From the NCBI GenBank assembly GCA_001874325.1, contig MPCW01000015.1:1-54947 (forward strand): 54,947 nucleotides of DNA, in the 5' to 3' direction. Shown here in pieces: positions 1 through 9,900 of this stretch. This stretch comes from Flavobacterium sp. MedPE-SWcel. GTDB taxonomy: Bacteria; Bacteroidota; Bacteroidia; Flavobacteriales; Flavobacteriaceae. Below the pieces are notes generated by a model. The model did no database searches. It worked only from the letters and a program-made list of their open reading frames with translations, and was not told the origin of the DNA. Position 1 is the first letter of the stretch; each line of letters starts with the position of its first letter. Position numbers and translations under genes: made by a program.

Positions 1-105
1 CACATTCATGTTATACATGTACTGTGTGTAGTGGGGGTCTTGTTGGGCTGTAGCGTCTACTAAGCTTAATAAGCCTAATAACGCCCCAAAGTATAGTTTT
101 TTCAT
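1..105 (-). CDS. PorP/SprF family T9SS membrane protein, N-terminal fragment
   Basis: Only the first 35 codons lie in the window; the gene runs off the left edge. The ATG is at 105-103 on the minus strand. A signal peptide (MKKLYFGALLGLLSLVDATA) is followed by QQDPHYTQYMYNMNV, which is the typical mature N-terminus of PorP/SprF proteins. These are outer-membrane barrel proteins linked to type IX secretion and gliding, and in Bacteroidota they often follow a giant adhesin gene. The call rests on this short motif alone, so family is fairly sure and exact role is not. Two T9SS cargo proteases lie 4-10 kb away but are not in an operon with it. Confidence 0.75.
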   Translation of the reverse strand, partial: MKKLYFGALLGLLSLVDATAQQDPHYTQYMYNMNV

Positions 106-254
106 CCAGATTTGTGTTTTTTAGTTTAGTAAATAGCGACTACTAAAAGGGTTTCGTTTTGCTAAAGATAATTATTTTTAGATCGCTCAGTATATTCTTC
201 TTAAATTTTTCATAATTTTTATGTTTTATGTGATAATATGGAGTGTTTTAGCGC

Positions 255-290
255 AAAAAAGCCCTCTTTTATGTAAAAGAGGGCTTTTTT
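255..290 (-). terminator. Rho-independent terminator after bioB
   Basis: Near-perfect inverted repeat: AAAAAAGCCCTCTTTT (255-270), loop ATGT, and its complement (275-290). It lies 20 bp past the bioB stop and before the PorP-like start. The hairpin is symmetric, so it could work both ways. Confidence 0.85.
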
Positions 291-309
291 TGTAAGAATA
301 ATGTATTCT

Positions 310-1389
310 TTATTTTTTTCCTGAAGCTTCAAGATTACGGTCTATTTTATGACTTGGTCGTGTCCACTTTGGTTTTTCACCTAGTGCTGCATATTCAGAG
401 TCAGCAGCCTCTACAGTTTCTGGTTGCGAAACTTTAGTGAATGGTTTTTGTGGTATCATACCTAGAGTTTCAAACATTTTCATGTCTTCGTTAACATCTG
501 GGTTAGGAGTAGTAAGTAATTTATCTCCTGCAAAAATAGAGTTAGCACCAGCAAAGAAACACATTGCTTGACCCTCACGGCTCATTTGTGTTCTACCTGC
601 TGATAGTCTTACCTGAGTTTCTGGCATTACTATACGAGTGGTTGCTACCATACGTATCATGTCCCATATTTCAACAGGTTTTTCCTCTTCCATTGGTGTG
701 CCTTCTACTGCAACAAGTGCATTAATTGGCACTGATTCTGGTTGTGGGTTTAGTGAGGCTAAAGCTACTACCATACCAGCTCTATCTTCAATGCTTTCTC
801 CCATACCTATAATACCTCCACTACAAACAGTAACGTTAGTTTTTCTAACATTGTCTATAGTTTCTAAACGGTCTTCATAGCCACGTGTAGAAATTACTTC
901 TTTATAGTATTCTTCAGATGTGTCAAGATTGTGGTTGTAAGCATAAAGTCCAGCTTCTGCAAGTCGCTTCGCTTGGTTTTCGGTTATCATACCTAATGTA
1001 CAACACACCTCCATATCAAGCTTGTTAATGGTTCTTACCATTTCAAGTACTTGATCAAATTCAGGACCGTCTTTTACATTTCTCCAAGCGGCACCCATAC
1101 AAACACGTGATGAACCACCTGATTTTGCACGTAATGCTTGTGCTTTTACTTGTTGTACAGACATTAAGTCGTTACCCTCTACATCAGTATGGTATCGCGC
1201 AGCTTGTGGGCAATAACCACAATCTTCTGGGCAACCACCTGTTTTTATTGAAAGTAGTGTAGATACTTGTACTACATTAGGATCGTGATGAACCCTGTGT
1301 ACAGATGCTGCTTCATATAACAATTCCATTAAAGGCTTGTTATACAATGCTATTATTTCTTCTTTGGTCCAGTCGTGCCTTTTAATCAT
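310..1389 (-). CDS. bioB: Biotin synthase BioB
   Basis: A 359-residue radical-SAM enzyme that inserts sulfur into dethiobiotin, the last step of biotin synthesis, in the cytoplasm. The radical-SAM cluster motif CxxxCxxC is present as C53-C57-C60 ([12 protein letters not shown]). Further family signatures are the conserved stretches around [20 protein letters not shown] and GGIIGMGES, and the C-terminal [16 protein letters not shown]. Length is normal for the family. It is monocistronic here, with a terminator directly downstream and 152 bp to the next gene upstream. No other bio genes are in the window. The biotin product is used by the acyl-CoA carboxylase at 15197-18676. Start is the only good ATG and lies about 25 nt below a -7 element. 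Confidence 0.97.
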   Translation of the reverse strand: MIKRHDWTKEEIIALYNKPLMELLYEAASVHRVHHDPNVVQVSTLLSIKTGGCPEDCGYCPQAARYHTDVEGNDLMSVQQVKAQALRAKSGGSSRVCMGAAWRNVKDGPEFDQVLEMVRTINKLDMEVCCTLGMITENQAKRLAEAGLYAYNHNLDTSEEYYKEVISTRGYEDRLETIDNVRKTNVTVCSGGIIGMGESIEDRAGMVVALASLNPQPESVPINALVAVEGTPMEEEKPVEIWDMIRMVATTRIVMPETQVRLSAGRTQMSREGQAMCFFAGANSIFAGDKLLTTPNPDVNEDMKMFETLGMIPQKPFTKVSQPETVEAADSEYAALGEKPKWTRPSHKIDRNLEASGKK

Positions 1390-1413
1390 TAGTAACGAAA
1401 TTTATTATTGCCC

Positions 1414-1421
1414 CAAAAGTA
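1414..1421 (-). promoter_or_regulatory. Candidate -7 element for bioB
   Basis: On the minus strand this reads TACTTTTG, matching the Bacteroidota -7 consensus TAnnTTTG, about 25 nt upstream of the bioB ATG. I see no TTG -33 box at the usual 17-23 nt spacing. Confidence 0.45.
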
Positions 1422-1541
1422 ACAAATTCCGCTTATGTAAAGAAACTCTACTATAATTAATGCATGTTACGGTTAAGGTTGTATTATTTTTAAATTCTAA
1501 ATATACTGTTTTACAGTTAGTAAGGTTTTAATGGTAGTAAC

Positions 1542-2867
1542 TTATTGTTGTATAATATTACCTTCATCATCATAAAGTAGTACCCATTTGTTGTGAGAAA
1601 AGTACTCCCATTTTGCAGTTGCAAGGTCTACTTCGGCATCTATAAGTGTTTTTGTAGGTGCGCCGTTTATACCTGCTCTTGTTGTAGCGTGTACCGCTAC
1701 ATCTATCCCTATTTCGTTAAACTCATTTTTTATACGTTGTGCTGTTTGCCAAATCATGTCGGGTTTGGTTTGCATCGATCGTATTTGCTTTCGGGTTAGG
1801 TTTTCCGAAAGGTTATAAGTTATGGGTGCATTGTTTTCTTTGTTTGTAACCTTAAAGTAGGTGTAACCATTTCGGCTACGTAGCATCATTCTCCAGCTTA
1901 GACGATGCCCTTCTTCTGTCCAAAATACATTTCCTTCTATAAAGTGATGTCTTATGGGTAATGCTAGTTGTATTATAAAATAGGGTATAAAAAAGTATAG
2001 TAATACACTTCGTTTTTCTTGTGTTGTGTGGTAGTTTTCTACTACAGGTTTCTTTTTAAAGAATATTTGCCTGATGCGTTCTGGTGGATAGAAGAATACA
2101 ACAAAGCTTAATGCAAAGAATGGAAATATACCTATCTCTAATGTTATAGAGTTAAACAGGTGAAATATAACCGATGCGATTAACGCTATAGTACGTGTTC
2201 TTTTATATAATAGTAATGGTACTACAAGTAAATCGAATGCTATGCCCGTGTAGGCAATAAACATGTAGAACCATTTTTGTATGGCAATTTCATGAAACGC
2301 ACCACTAGTGTGTGCTGTTAACAGGTTTTTTGTAAAAGTACCATCAAGCCAACCAGGGTAAAATTTGGCAATAGTAGCGTAGAAATATACTATTGCTACC
2401 TGCGCTATCATTACCCAAGAACACCAAGCGGGCATGGTTAGTTTTTTTAGTGATGGGTTTTGTTTTGCATCGATACTTGCATAGCGGTTTGCAGGTAAAA
2501 AAAGCATAATAAGACACACTAATAATAATAGGTAGTAGTGATTGTTATAGGATGTTTTTTGTGCAAAATAAACTCCGCCCCACATTAGGGTAAATAACCC
2601 TAGAGTCCACCTGTATTTATAACCTAGCATTACGGCAAAACCTAGTAATCCCATGGTTACAAAATAAAAATACATACCGCTACCAGATAGGTTTTGTAGC
2701 ACGTCCATACCTATATGGGTGAATAGAAATTCAGGTTCTACAAAGTTTTTGTTTACCCAGCCTGTAAGTATTGCGCCTAGTGTTTCGCAAGCTAACAAGA
2801 AACCAAAAAATATTCTGAATAGAATAAGAGGGGCATTGTCAATCTCGGCGAAAAGGCGATTTTTCAT
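1542..2867 (-). CDS. HTTM-domain protein, vitamin K-dependent gamma-carboxylase homologue
   Basis: A 441-residue integral membrane protein with many hydrophobic segments over residues 10-305, then a soluble C-terminal part. Seen: AQKTSYNNHYYL (about 102-113), VYFYATIAKFYPGWLDG and SWRMMLRSR (about 320). From memory of human GGCX, the first aligns with DKTSWNNHSYL, whose Lys218 is the proposed base; K104 is the equivalent here. GGCX oxidises vitamin K hydroquinone to drive CO2 addition to glutamate. Flavobacteria carry menaquinone, so reduced MK is a plausible cofactor (inference). The protein lacks much of the long C-terminal region of GGCX (758 aa) that binds propeptide. It starts 7 bp below the ribF stop, suggesting co-transcription with ribF. 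Substrate unknown. Confidence 0.8.
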   Translation of the reverse strand: MKNRLFAEIDNAPLILFRIFFGFLLACETLGAILTGWVNKNFVEPEFLFTHIGMDVLQNLSGSGMYFYFVTMGLLGFAVMLGYKYRWTLGLFTLMWGGVYFAQKTSYNNHYYLLLLVCLIMLFLPANRYASIDAKQNPSLKKLTMPAWCSWVMIAQVAIVYFYATIAKFYPGWLDGTFTKNLLTAHTSGAFHEIAIQKWFYMFIAYTGIAFDLLVVPLLLYKRTRTIALIASVIFHLFNSITLEIGIFPFFALSFVVFFYPPERIRQIFFKKKPVVENYHTTQEKRSVLLYFFIPYFIIQLALPIRHHFIEGNVFWTEEGHRLSWRMMLRSRNGYTYFKVTNKENNAPITYNLSENLTRKQIRSMQTKPDMIWQTAQRIKNEFNEIGIDVAVHATTRAGINGAPTKTLIDAEVDLATAKWEYFSHNKWVLLYDDEGNIIQQ

Positions 2868-2874
2868 TCTGGGT

Positions 2875-3801
2875 TTATTTAAAGTAGTTTAGTGCTTCTT
2901 CTTTATCTTGTTGGAGTTGGGCTTTTAGTGCTTCTACTGATTCGAACTTAACTTCGTCGCGTAACCTTTTGTGTAAGCTAATTTGTAGCTCGGTTCCGTA
3001 TATGTCGTTGTTAAAGTCAAAAAGGTGTGCTTCTATAGTTTGTGTGGTACCATCGTTTACAGTAGGATTGTTGCCTATGTTCATCATACCTTTTATAGTT
3101 TTACCATCTATAACTGTGCTAATAATGTATGCACCTATGGCAGGAATTAGTTTGTAATCTTCCTTTATGTTGATGTTTGCTGTAGGGAAACCAATGGTTC
3201 TACCTAGTTTTTTGCCTTCAACAACAGTTCCTGATAAGAAGTATTCATACCCCATGTAGGCATTGGCTGTGGTAACATCGCCTTTATCTAGGGCATTTCT
3301 AATTTTTGTAGAACTTACAGAAACTTCATCTACTTCTAGTGCTGATATTTGCTCTACTTCAAAGCCGTATTCTTTTCCGTAATGTATAAGGTCGTCTATA
3401 GTAGCTGTACGGTTACGTCCAAAACGGTGATCGTATCCTATTATTATCTTGCAAATGTTTAATTCATCTACAAGTATGTTTTTCACAAATTCTTCGGCTG
3501 TTAGTCTAGAGAAGGTTTTGTCAAAAGGATGTATAATAAGGTGGTTTATACCGTATTCTTCTAATAAGTGGGCTTTTTCTGCCATCGTATTCAGCAACTT
3601 TATATCAGTATTTTGCTGTAATACCATGCGGGGGTGCGGAAAGAAGGTTAATACAACACTTTCACATTCGGTTACCTGACTACTTTTTAAAAGTTTGTCA
3701 AGAATACTTTTGTGACCTTTATGTACTCCGTCAAAAGTACCTAGGGTAACAATAGTTTTAGTAGTTGTGTTAAACTCCTGTATGGAATTATGTATTTTCA
3801 A
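2875..3801 (-). CDS. ribF: Bifunctional riboflavin kinase / FAD synthetase RibF
   Basis: A 308-residue two-domain cytoplasmic enzyme that makes FMN from riboflavin and then FAD. The N-terminal nucleotidyltransferase domain has GTFDGVHKGHKSIL (about 22-35, HxGH-type motif) and the later SSTKIR. The C-terminal flavokinase domain has GRTIGFPTANI (about 200-210) and the family-typical NIGNNPTV. Length is typical. It is the first gene of a likely two-gene unit with the HTTM gene (7 bp gap). FMN made here is needed by NuoF, and FAD by many oxidoreductases. No FMN riboswitch-like leader is visible: only about 20 nt separate the ATG from a TAAATTTG element. Confidence 0.95.
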   Translation of the reverse strand: MKIHNSIQEFNTTTKTIVTLGTFDGVHKGHKSILDKLLKSSQVTECESVVLTFFPHPRMVLQQNTDIKLLNTMAEKAHLLEEYGINHLIIHPFDKTFSRLTAEEFVKNILVDELNICKIIIGYDHRFGRNRTATIDDLIHYGKEYGFEVEQISALEVDEVSVSSTKIRNALDKGDVTTANAYMGYEYFLSGTVVEGKKLGRTIGFPTANINIKEDYKLIPAIGAYIISTVIDGKTIKGMMNIGNNPTVNDGTTQTIEAHLFDFNNDIYGTELQISLHKRLRDEVKFESVEALKAQLQQDKEEALNYFK

Positions 3802-3819
3802 AAGATAGAATTAAAGTAG

Positions 3820-3827
3820 CAAATTTA
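3820..3827 (-). promoter_or_regulatory. Candidate -7 element for ribF
   Basis: Reads TAAATTTG on the minus strand, 19 nt upstream of the ribF ATG. No convincing -33 TTG at normal spacing. Confidence 0.45.
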
Positions 3828-4031
3828 ATTATCTGTTTTTAAAAAGAATAGTATTCTGCCTGTTTGTTTTGTGTTTTTGTTTATTATATTTTTAATAAAA
3901 AGCTGCTTTTTCTGCATTTTGTGTTATAATTGTTAGTTTTAACATTTAATAGTTAGATGAATAACATATTATTAGCTGCATAATTAATAAATTTATAGCC
4001 TTATAATTACCTAAAAAAATTTTAAAAGATT

Positions 4032-6272
4032 ATGAAAAGAATTTTATTATTAATTGTGGCGATGCTAACCTTTGGGTTGAGTAATGCACAGTCCTTTTGG
4101 AATACTATTTCTGAGGATCGTGTGGGTGGTCTTGAAAAGATGGATAGAGATTCATATCCTTCAAAAAGTCATTTGTTTACTTTAAACTTTGAGGACTTCA
4201 AAACAATGTTAGAAACAGCACCTTCGCGAGAAAATCATACTGGATTATCATCAGTAATTATTCCAATTCCTAATGGAGAAGGTGAAATAGAAAATTTTAG
4301 AATTTATGAAGCATCTGTACTTCACCCTGATCTTGCTGCGCAGTACCCTAGCATCAAGAGTTATGTAGGTCAAGGTATAGAGAATCCTACTTCTACAGTA
4401 CGTTTTAGTACTACTATGTTTGGTTTTCATGCTATGATACTTTCTACAAAAGGAACTTCGTATGTAGATACATATACAAGAGATTTACAAAACTATATTG
4501 TATATAAAAAATCAGATATACAAACAGCGCGTCATTTTGCTTGTGAGGTAATAGATGAAGGACATAATAGAGCTGCTGCATCTGAAGATGAACCATTCTC
4601 TGTTAATGCAGGTGATAGTACGTTACGTACTTATCGTTTAGCGATGGCTTGTACTGTTGAGTATGCAAATTTTCATGTAAATGCTTCAGGAGCAGTAGGA
4701 CCAACTACAGCACAAAAGAAAGCGATAGTACTTGCAGCAATGAATGTTACTATGACGCGTGTTAATGGTCTTTATGAAAGAGATATGGCTATAACAATGC
4801 AAATAATACCAACTAATGAGAATATTATATTTGTAGATTCAGATAATCTTACTAATAATAACTCAGGTGTACTTTTAGGTGAGATACAAACGGTTATTAA
4901 TGCTAATATAGGAGTTAATAATTATGATATAGGTCACGTAGTGAGTACTGGTGCTGGTGGTGTTGCTATACTTGGTAGTGTTTGTAGTTCAAACAAGGCA
5001 AGAGGTGTAACGGGTAGACCTGCTCCTGTGGGAGATCCTTTTGATATAGATTATGTAGCTCATGAAATGGGGCATCAGTTTGGTGCAGAGCATACTTTTA
5101 ATAATGCATTTCAACGAAATGCCGATACGGCTGTAGAGCCAGGAAGTGGTACTACTATTATGGCTTATGCTGGTATTAGTCCACCAAATGTTCAGGGTAA
5201 TTCTGATGATCATTTTCATACTGTAAGTATATCTCAAATGACAGCTTTTGTAAATGCTTCAGGTGGCGCTTGTGCTACTGAAACGGCAAATGGAAATGCA
5301 GCGCCATCTATTAACTTTTTATCTAACCATACGATACCAAGAACAACGGCTTTTATTTTGAAAGGTAATGGTCTTGATGCGGATGCAAGTGCAGCATTAA
5401 CATACTGTTGGGAGCAGGTAGATGCTAACGGAGCAGGATCTACTATAGATGTAACTCCTTCTTCTTTTGCTACAAGTGGACCTAATTTTAGATCGCTTTC
5501 ACCTTCAGATTCACCAAATAGATATATGCCTGAACTTTCTACTGTGTTATCAGGTAACCTTACTCCTACTTGGGAAGTAGTTTCATCTGCAGCACGTACA
5601 TTTACTTTTGCTTTAACGCTTCGTGATAATCAAGTTCCAAATGGTGGACAAACGTTTAGAGATGATATTGCAGTTACAGTAGTTTCTGGTGCAGGTCCTT
5701 TTTCAGTAACTTCTCAAAATACTACAGGTATTACTTGGTTAGGTAATGGAGATGAAACAATAACATGGGATGTAGCAGGAACAACAGGAAACGGTGTAAA
5801 TACACAAAATGTAAATATACTATTGTCTACAGATGGTGGTTTAACTTTCGATACAGTGCTTGCTTCAAATACACCTAATGATGGATCGGAAGTAATAACA
5901 GTACCTAATGTGCAAAATGCAGATTCATGTAGAATAATGGTAGAAGCAGCGGGTAATATTTACTATGCTGTAAATTCAAGAGTATTCTCTATCGATTTTG
6001 TGAATGGTACAGATGATTTTGGTTTAGAAAGCTTCAAGTTATATCCTAACCCTAATAATGGTTCGTTCTCAGTTTCATTTAACTCACAAGTGTCAAGTAA
6101 TGTTGCTATAACAGTTCATGACATAAGAGGTAGAGAAGTGTTTAGTAACCAATATAAAAACACAGGATTGTTTGCTACAGATGTTAACTTAGAAGATATA
6201 CAATCAGGATTGTATATAGTAACAGTAACTGACGGTAGTAGAAGAGCAGTAAAGAAAATAGTTGTACAATAA
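4032..6272 (+). CDS. Secreted reprolysin-like zinc metalloprotease with T9SS sorting domain
   Basis: A 746-residue exported protease. A Sec signal peptide (residues 1-19, ending SNA) is followed by a propeptide-like region of about 190 residues. The catalytic domain has the zinc motif HEMGHQFGAEH at 344-354 (H344, E345, H348, H354) and a downstream Met-turn candidate TIMAYAG. Ig/PKD-like segments follow (about 420-650). The C-terminal 75 residues form a type A T9SS sorting domain, starting LYPNPNNGSF and ending KKIVVQ, so the mature enzyme should be exported through the type IX pore. It is a paralogue of the gene at 6986-10243. Transcribed alone, with a terminator just downstream. Substrate unknown. 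Confidence 0.93.
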   Translation: MKRILLLIVAMLTFGLSNAQSFWNTISEDRVGGLEKMDRDSYPSKSHLFTLNFEDFKTMLETAPSRENHTGLSSVIIPIPNGEGEIENFRIYEASVLHPDLAAQYPSIKSYVGQGIENPTSTVRFSTTMFGFHAMILSTKGTSYVDTYTRDLQNYIVYKKSDIQTARHFACEVIDEGHNRAAASEDEPFSVNAGDSTLRTYRLAMACTVEYANFHVNASGAVGPTTAQKKAIVLAAMNVTMTRVNGLYERDMAITMQIIPTNENIIFVDSDNLTNNNSGVLLGEIQTVINANIGVNNYDIGHVVSTGAGGVAILGSVCSSNKARGVTGRPAPVGDPFDIDYVAHEMGHQFGAEHTFNNAFQRNADTAVEPGSGTTIMAYAGISPPNVQGNSDDHFHTVSISQMTAFVNASGGACATETANGNAAPSINFLSNHTIPRTTAFILKGNGLDADASAALTYCWEQVDANGAGSTIDVTPSSFATSGPNFRSLSPSDSPNRYMPELSTVLSGNLTPTWEVVSSAARTFTFALTLRDNQVPNGGQTFRDDIAVTVVSGAGPFSVTSQNTTGITWLGNGDETITWDVAGTTGNGVNTQNVNILLSTDGGLTFDTVLASNTPNDGSEVITVPNVQNADSCRIMVEAAGNIYYAVNSRVFSIDFVNGTDDFGLESFKLYPNPNNGSFSVSFNSQVSSNVAITVHDIRGREVFSNQYKNTGLFATDVNLEDIQSGLYIVTVTDGSRRAVKKIVVQ

Positions 6273-6292
6273 TTAGTACACCTTATTATATT

Positions 6293-6325
6293 AAAAAAGG
6301 GGATGCAATTGCATCCCCTTTTTTT
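6293..6325. terminator. Bidirectional terminator between convergent genes
   Basis: Perfect 16-bp-arm palindrome centred at 6308/6309, with six A on the left and seven T on the right. It serves the protease at 4032-6272 and, from the other strand, the lipoprotein ending at 6329. Confidence 0.9.
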
Positions 6326-6328
6326 GGT

Positions 6329-6844
6329 TTAAAATGTAATAGATATATCTTTTATTCTTTGTAATTCTACAATATCGGTTAACGATATGTTTAGCTTATT
6401 GTCTTTATATAATAAGGAGCCTTCCTCAACAACATAATATCCCGCTTTACCTTTGCAATAACATAGTACACCAAATAGCATTCTGGTTTTTTGTAAATCA
6501 GCATCTTTATAATCTAACGATGTGATGTTTTTGTCGGTTTCAAATACCACTTCTTCTATATATCCAGCATCTCTTAGTTTAGAGTTAGGGTGTTTATGCT
6601 GTGTATAACGATAAATTATAATATTTTTATTAGGGTTGTCTTTAGGGGAGTAGTATACTTTACCTGCGCCATCACTTTTAATATCGAGGCTTTTGTTCTC
6701 TAGTATTTGAATGGTACAATCTCCTTTTTCAGGGCAGGTCATTTCGGTTTTTTGTTCTCCTATTGCATTTTTCAAACTTTTAGTGTTTGTGCTACTACAA
6801 TTAAGTAGCAAGAGTGCTAAGGGTATAAATGCGATTTTTCTCAT
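6329..6844 (-). CDS. Hypothetical lipoprotein
   Basis: 171 residues with a lipoprotein signal peptide: hydrophobic core IAFIPLALLL and lipobox LLNC, with the acylated cysteine at C16. The mature part is polar, with a cysteine pair near CPEKGDC (about 38-44) and another CYC near residue 128. No domain recognised. It sits between the two T9SS metalloproteases on the opposite strand, a position that suggests but does not prove a link. A TAAATTTG element lies about 28 nt upstream of the ATG. Probably envelope-anchored; function unknown. Confidence 0.7.
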   Translation of the reverse strand: MRKIAFIPLALLLLNCSSTNTKSLKNAIGEQKTEMTCPEKGDCTIQILENKSLDIKSDGAGKVYYSPKDNPNKNIIIYRYTQHKHPNSKLRDAGYIEEVVFETDKNITSLDYKDADLQKTRMLFGVLCYCKGKAGYYVVEEGSLLYKDNKLNISLTDIVELQRIKDISITF

Positions 6845-6871
6845 AGTTTTTTGATGTTAAATACTAAAGTA

Positions 6872-6879
6872 CAAATTTA
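6872..6879 (-). promoter_or_regulatory. Candidate -7 element for the lipoprotein gene
   Basis: TAAATTTG on the minus strand, 27 nt upstream of the ATG at 6844. No -33 box recognised. Confidence 0.4.
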
Positions 6880-6985
6880 AATAAACAATTATTGTAACGA
6901 ATAATGTTAATAGTGTTACAACGAGGGCGTTAAATTATGATTTTTTAAATAAATCAGTATCTTCGTACGCTTAATAAAAAAAATT

Positions 6986-9900
6986 ATGAATAAAAAAACA
7001 CTATTCTCATTTTTAACCCTTGTTTTTGTGATTTCGGGATATTCGCAAAATCAATTATGGAACCGCATCGAGAGCGCGTCTATAGAGGGGCAAGAAAAAC
7101 TTGATAGAGCGTCGCAGCCAGCAGCGTTTCTACTATATAACCTTAACCTCGAAAATTTAAAGGCTCAGTTGCAACAAGCACCCCAAAGATTTGCTGAGCA
7201 AACTTCTAGTATAGTGCTACCTTTTCCTGATGGCGATGGTAATATGATATACTATACTATATATGAAGCTCCTGTAATGGACACTGAATTGTCAGAAAAA
7301 CATCAAAATATAAAATCATATGTGGGTGAAGGGGTAGAGGATGCTTCTTCTACAATACGTTTTAGTATTACCCCATTTGGTTTTCATAATATGCTGCATT
7401 CTACTAAAGGTACATCATATATTGACCCATACACTAAAAACCTTCAAAACTATATTGTGTATAATAGAAAAGGGCTTGCTAGAGAGAGTTCTTTTTACTG
7501 TGGTGTAGTAGATGAGGCAAATAATCATGCAAATCAAAGAAGTGCCGAAGAGCCTTTTGGAGTTACTGCTAGTGATGGTGTTTTAAGAACATATCGTTTA
7601 GCAATGGCGTGTACTATAGAGTATGCAGCGTTTCATGTAGATGCAGCAGGTCTTAACGATGGTACATTAGCAGAAAAAAAGGAAGCAGTGCTTGCTGCAA
7701 TGGTTATTACAGTAGCGCGTGTAAATAGTGTGTATGAGCGTGACCTTTCTATAACATTAGTTTTAATACCAGATAATGAAGATGTTATTTTTATAGATAG
7801 TGATGATTTTACAAATAATGATGCAGGTACACTAATAGATGAAAGTCAGACAGTAATAGATGATATTATAGGTTTTGATAATTATGATATTGGCCACACT
7901 GTGAGTACAGGTGGTGGTGGTTTAGCACAGCTATGGGCACCATGTTCTAATAGTAAGGCTAGAGGTATTACAGGTCTTGCTGCTCCAGTAGGAGATCCGT
8001 ATGATATTGATTATGTAGCTCATGAAATAGGACACCAGTTTGGGGGGCAACATAGTTATAATAATGCTTGTAGCGGTAACAGAAGTAATGCTAATGCTTA
8101 TGAGCCAGGTAGTGGTAGTACTATTATGGCCTATGCAGGTATTTGTCCGCCAAATGTACAGAGTAACTCTGATGCGCATTTTCATGCTAATAGTATAGCA
8201 CAAATGACAGAGTTTATGACTACAGATGGTAACTGTTCTGAAAATACAGTTACAGGTAATACAGCACCAGTTGCTGATGCAGGAGATGATTATGTTATAC
8301 CTTACGGTACAGCATTTATATTATCGGGTACAGGTACTGATGCTGATAATGATGAGATGACGTATAACTGGGAGCAGATGGATAGAGAAATATCAGAGCA
8401 GCCACCAGTAGCAACATCTAACGAAGGACCTAACTTTCGTTCATTTCCAAGTAAAGATGTTCCAGAAAGATACATGCCAGATATTGAAGCGGTATTAGAT
8501 AATAACCTTACACCTACATGGGAGGTGATTGCTAATGTAGCGCGCGAATATAACTTTGCATTTACAGTAAGAGATAATAATGTAGCAGGTGGTCAAACAG
8601 TAATAGATTACATGAAAATAGATGTGTCTGGTACTGCAGGACCATTCTTGGTTTCTATACCTAATACAAATGTTTCTTGGCAAGCAGGTACAAATCAAGA
8701 TGTAGAGTGGGATGTAGCAGGTACTACTGCTAATGGTGTAAATGCGCCTTATGTAGATATATTCCTTTCTACAGATGGTGGGTATACTTATCCAATTGTT
8801 TTAGCTGCTAAAGTGCCTAATGATGGTAGTGAAGTAATTGCTGTGCCAAATGTTGTAGGTAACAATAACAGAATAATGGTTAGAGGGTATAGAAACATAT
8901 TCTATGATATTTCTAACACTAACTTTACAATAACGGCTCCAGAATCTACTATGGCATTTGCTGTAACAGGTTTACAAAATATTGCAGATTGTGTAGGTGG
9001 TGATGTGAGTTATAATTTAAACTACGAAGCTTATGAAGGGTTTAGTGCTGATGCTGCATTTACAGTAACAGGTACTCCTGAAGGAGCTACAGTAGCATTT
9101 GATCCAGAAACAATTAGTGCTGATGGGGTAGTAACCTTAACGGTTAGTACTGACGGTGATACAGTACCAGGGTTTTATACTATGCCGGTAGTTGCTACGT
9201 CTGGTGGAGTAACAAAAACAATAAATGTATACTTAGATTTAATTGATCCTAACTTTGGTAACCTTGATCTTATTGAGCCAGCAGATGGTAGTGAGGCAGT
9301 ATTTACCGGAACAAGTTTTGACTGGACTAATATAGCTAGTGCTGTAGGGTATGAAATAGAAATATCAGAAGACGAAGATTTTGCAGACTTAGTAGTAGCT
9401 ACTACTGTAACAGAAAATAGTTATACAGGGGATTTAGAAGAAGGAGTAAGGTATTACTGGAGAATTCGTCCTATTAATGAGGCTTGTGCTGGTAACTTTG
9501 GTGAAGCTAGTAGCTTTGTAACAGGTGTTACAGCGTGTAATGATTATGAAGCAGAAGATTTACCAATAACAATTTCTAATTCAGAGTCAGGTGATTATGA
9601 AACTTCAATTTCTATAGCAGAGGGTGCAACGGTGCAAAGCTTAACGGTGAGTCTTGATATAACACATAGTTGGGTGAGTGATCTTACTGTAACTTTAGTA
9701 AGTCCTGATAATACAGAGGTAGAGCTTTTTAGTGATGTGTGTTTTGATAGAAATGATGTACTAGTTACATTTGATGATAATGCAGAACAAGGAGAATGTG
9801 GAAATAACCCTGCTATAGGTGGTACTATACAGGCTCAGAACTCATTATCGGCATTTATTGGAGGAGCAATTGAGGGAGACTGGACATTGCGTGTAGAAGA

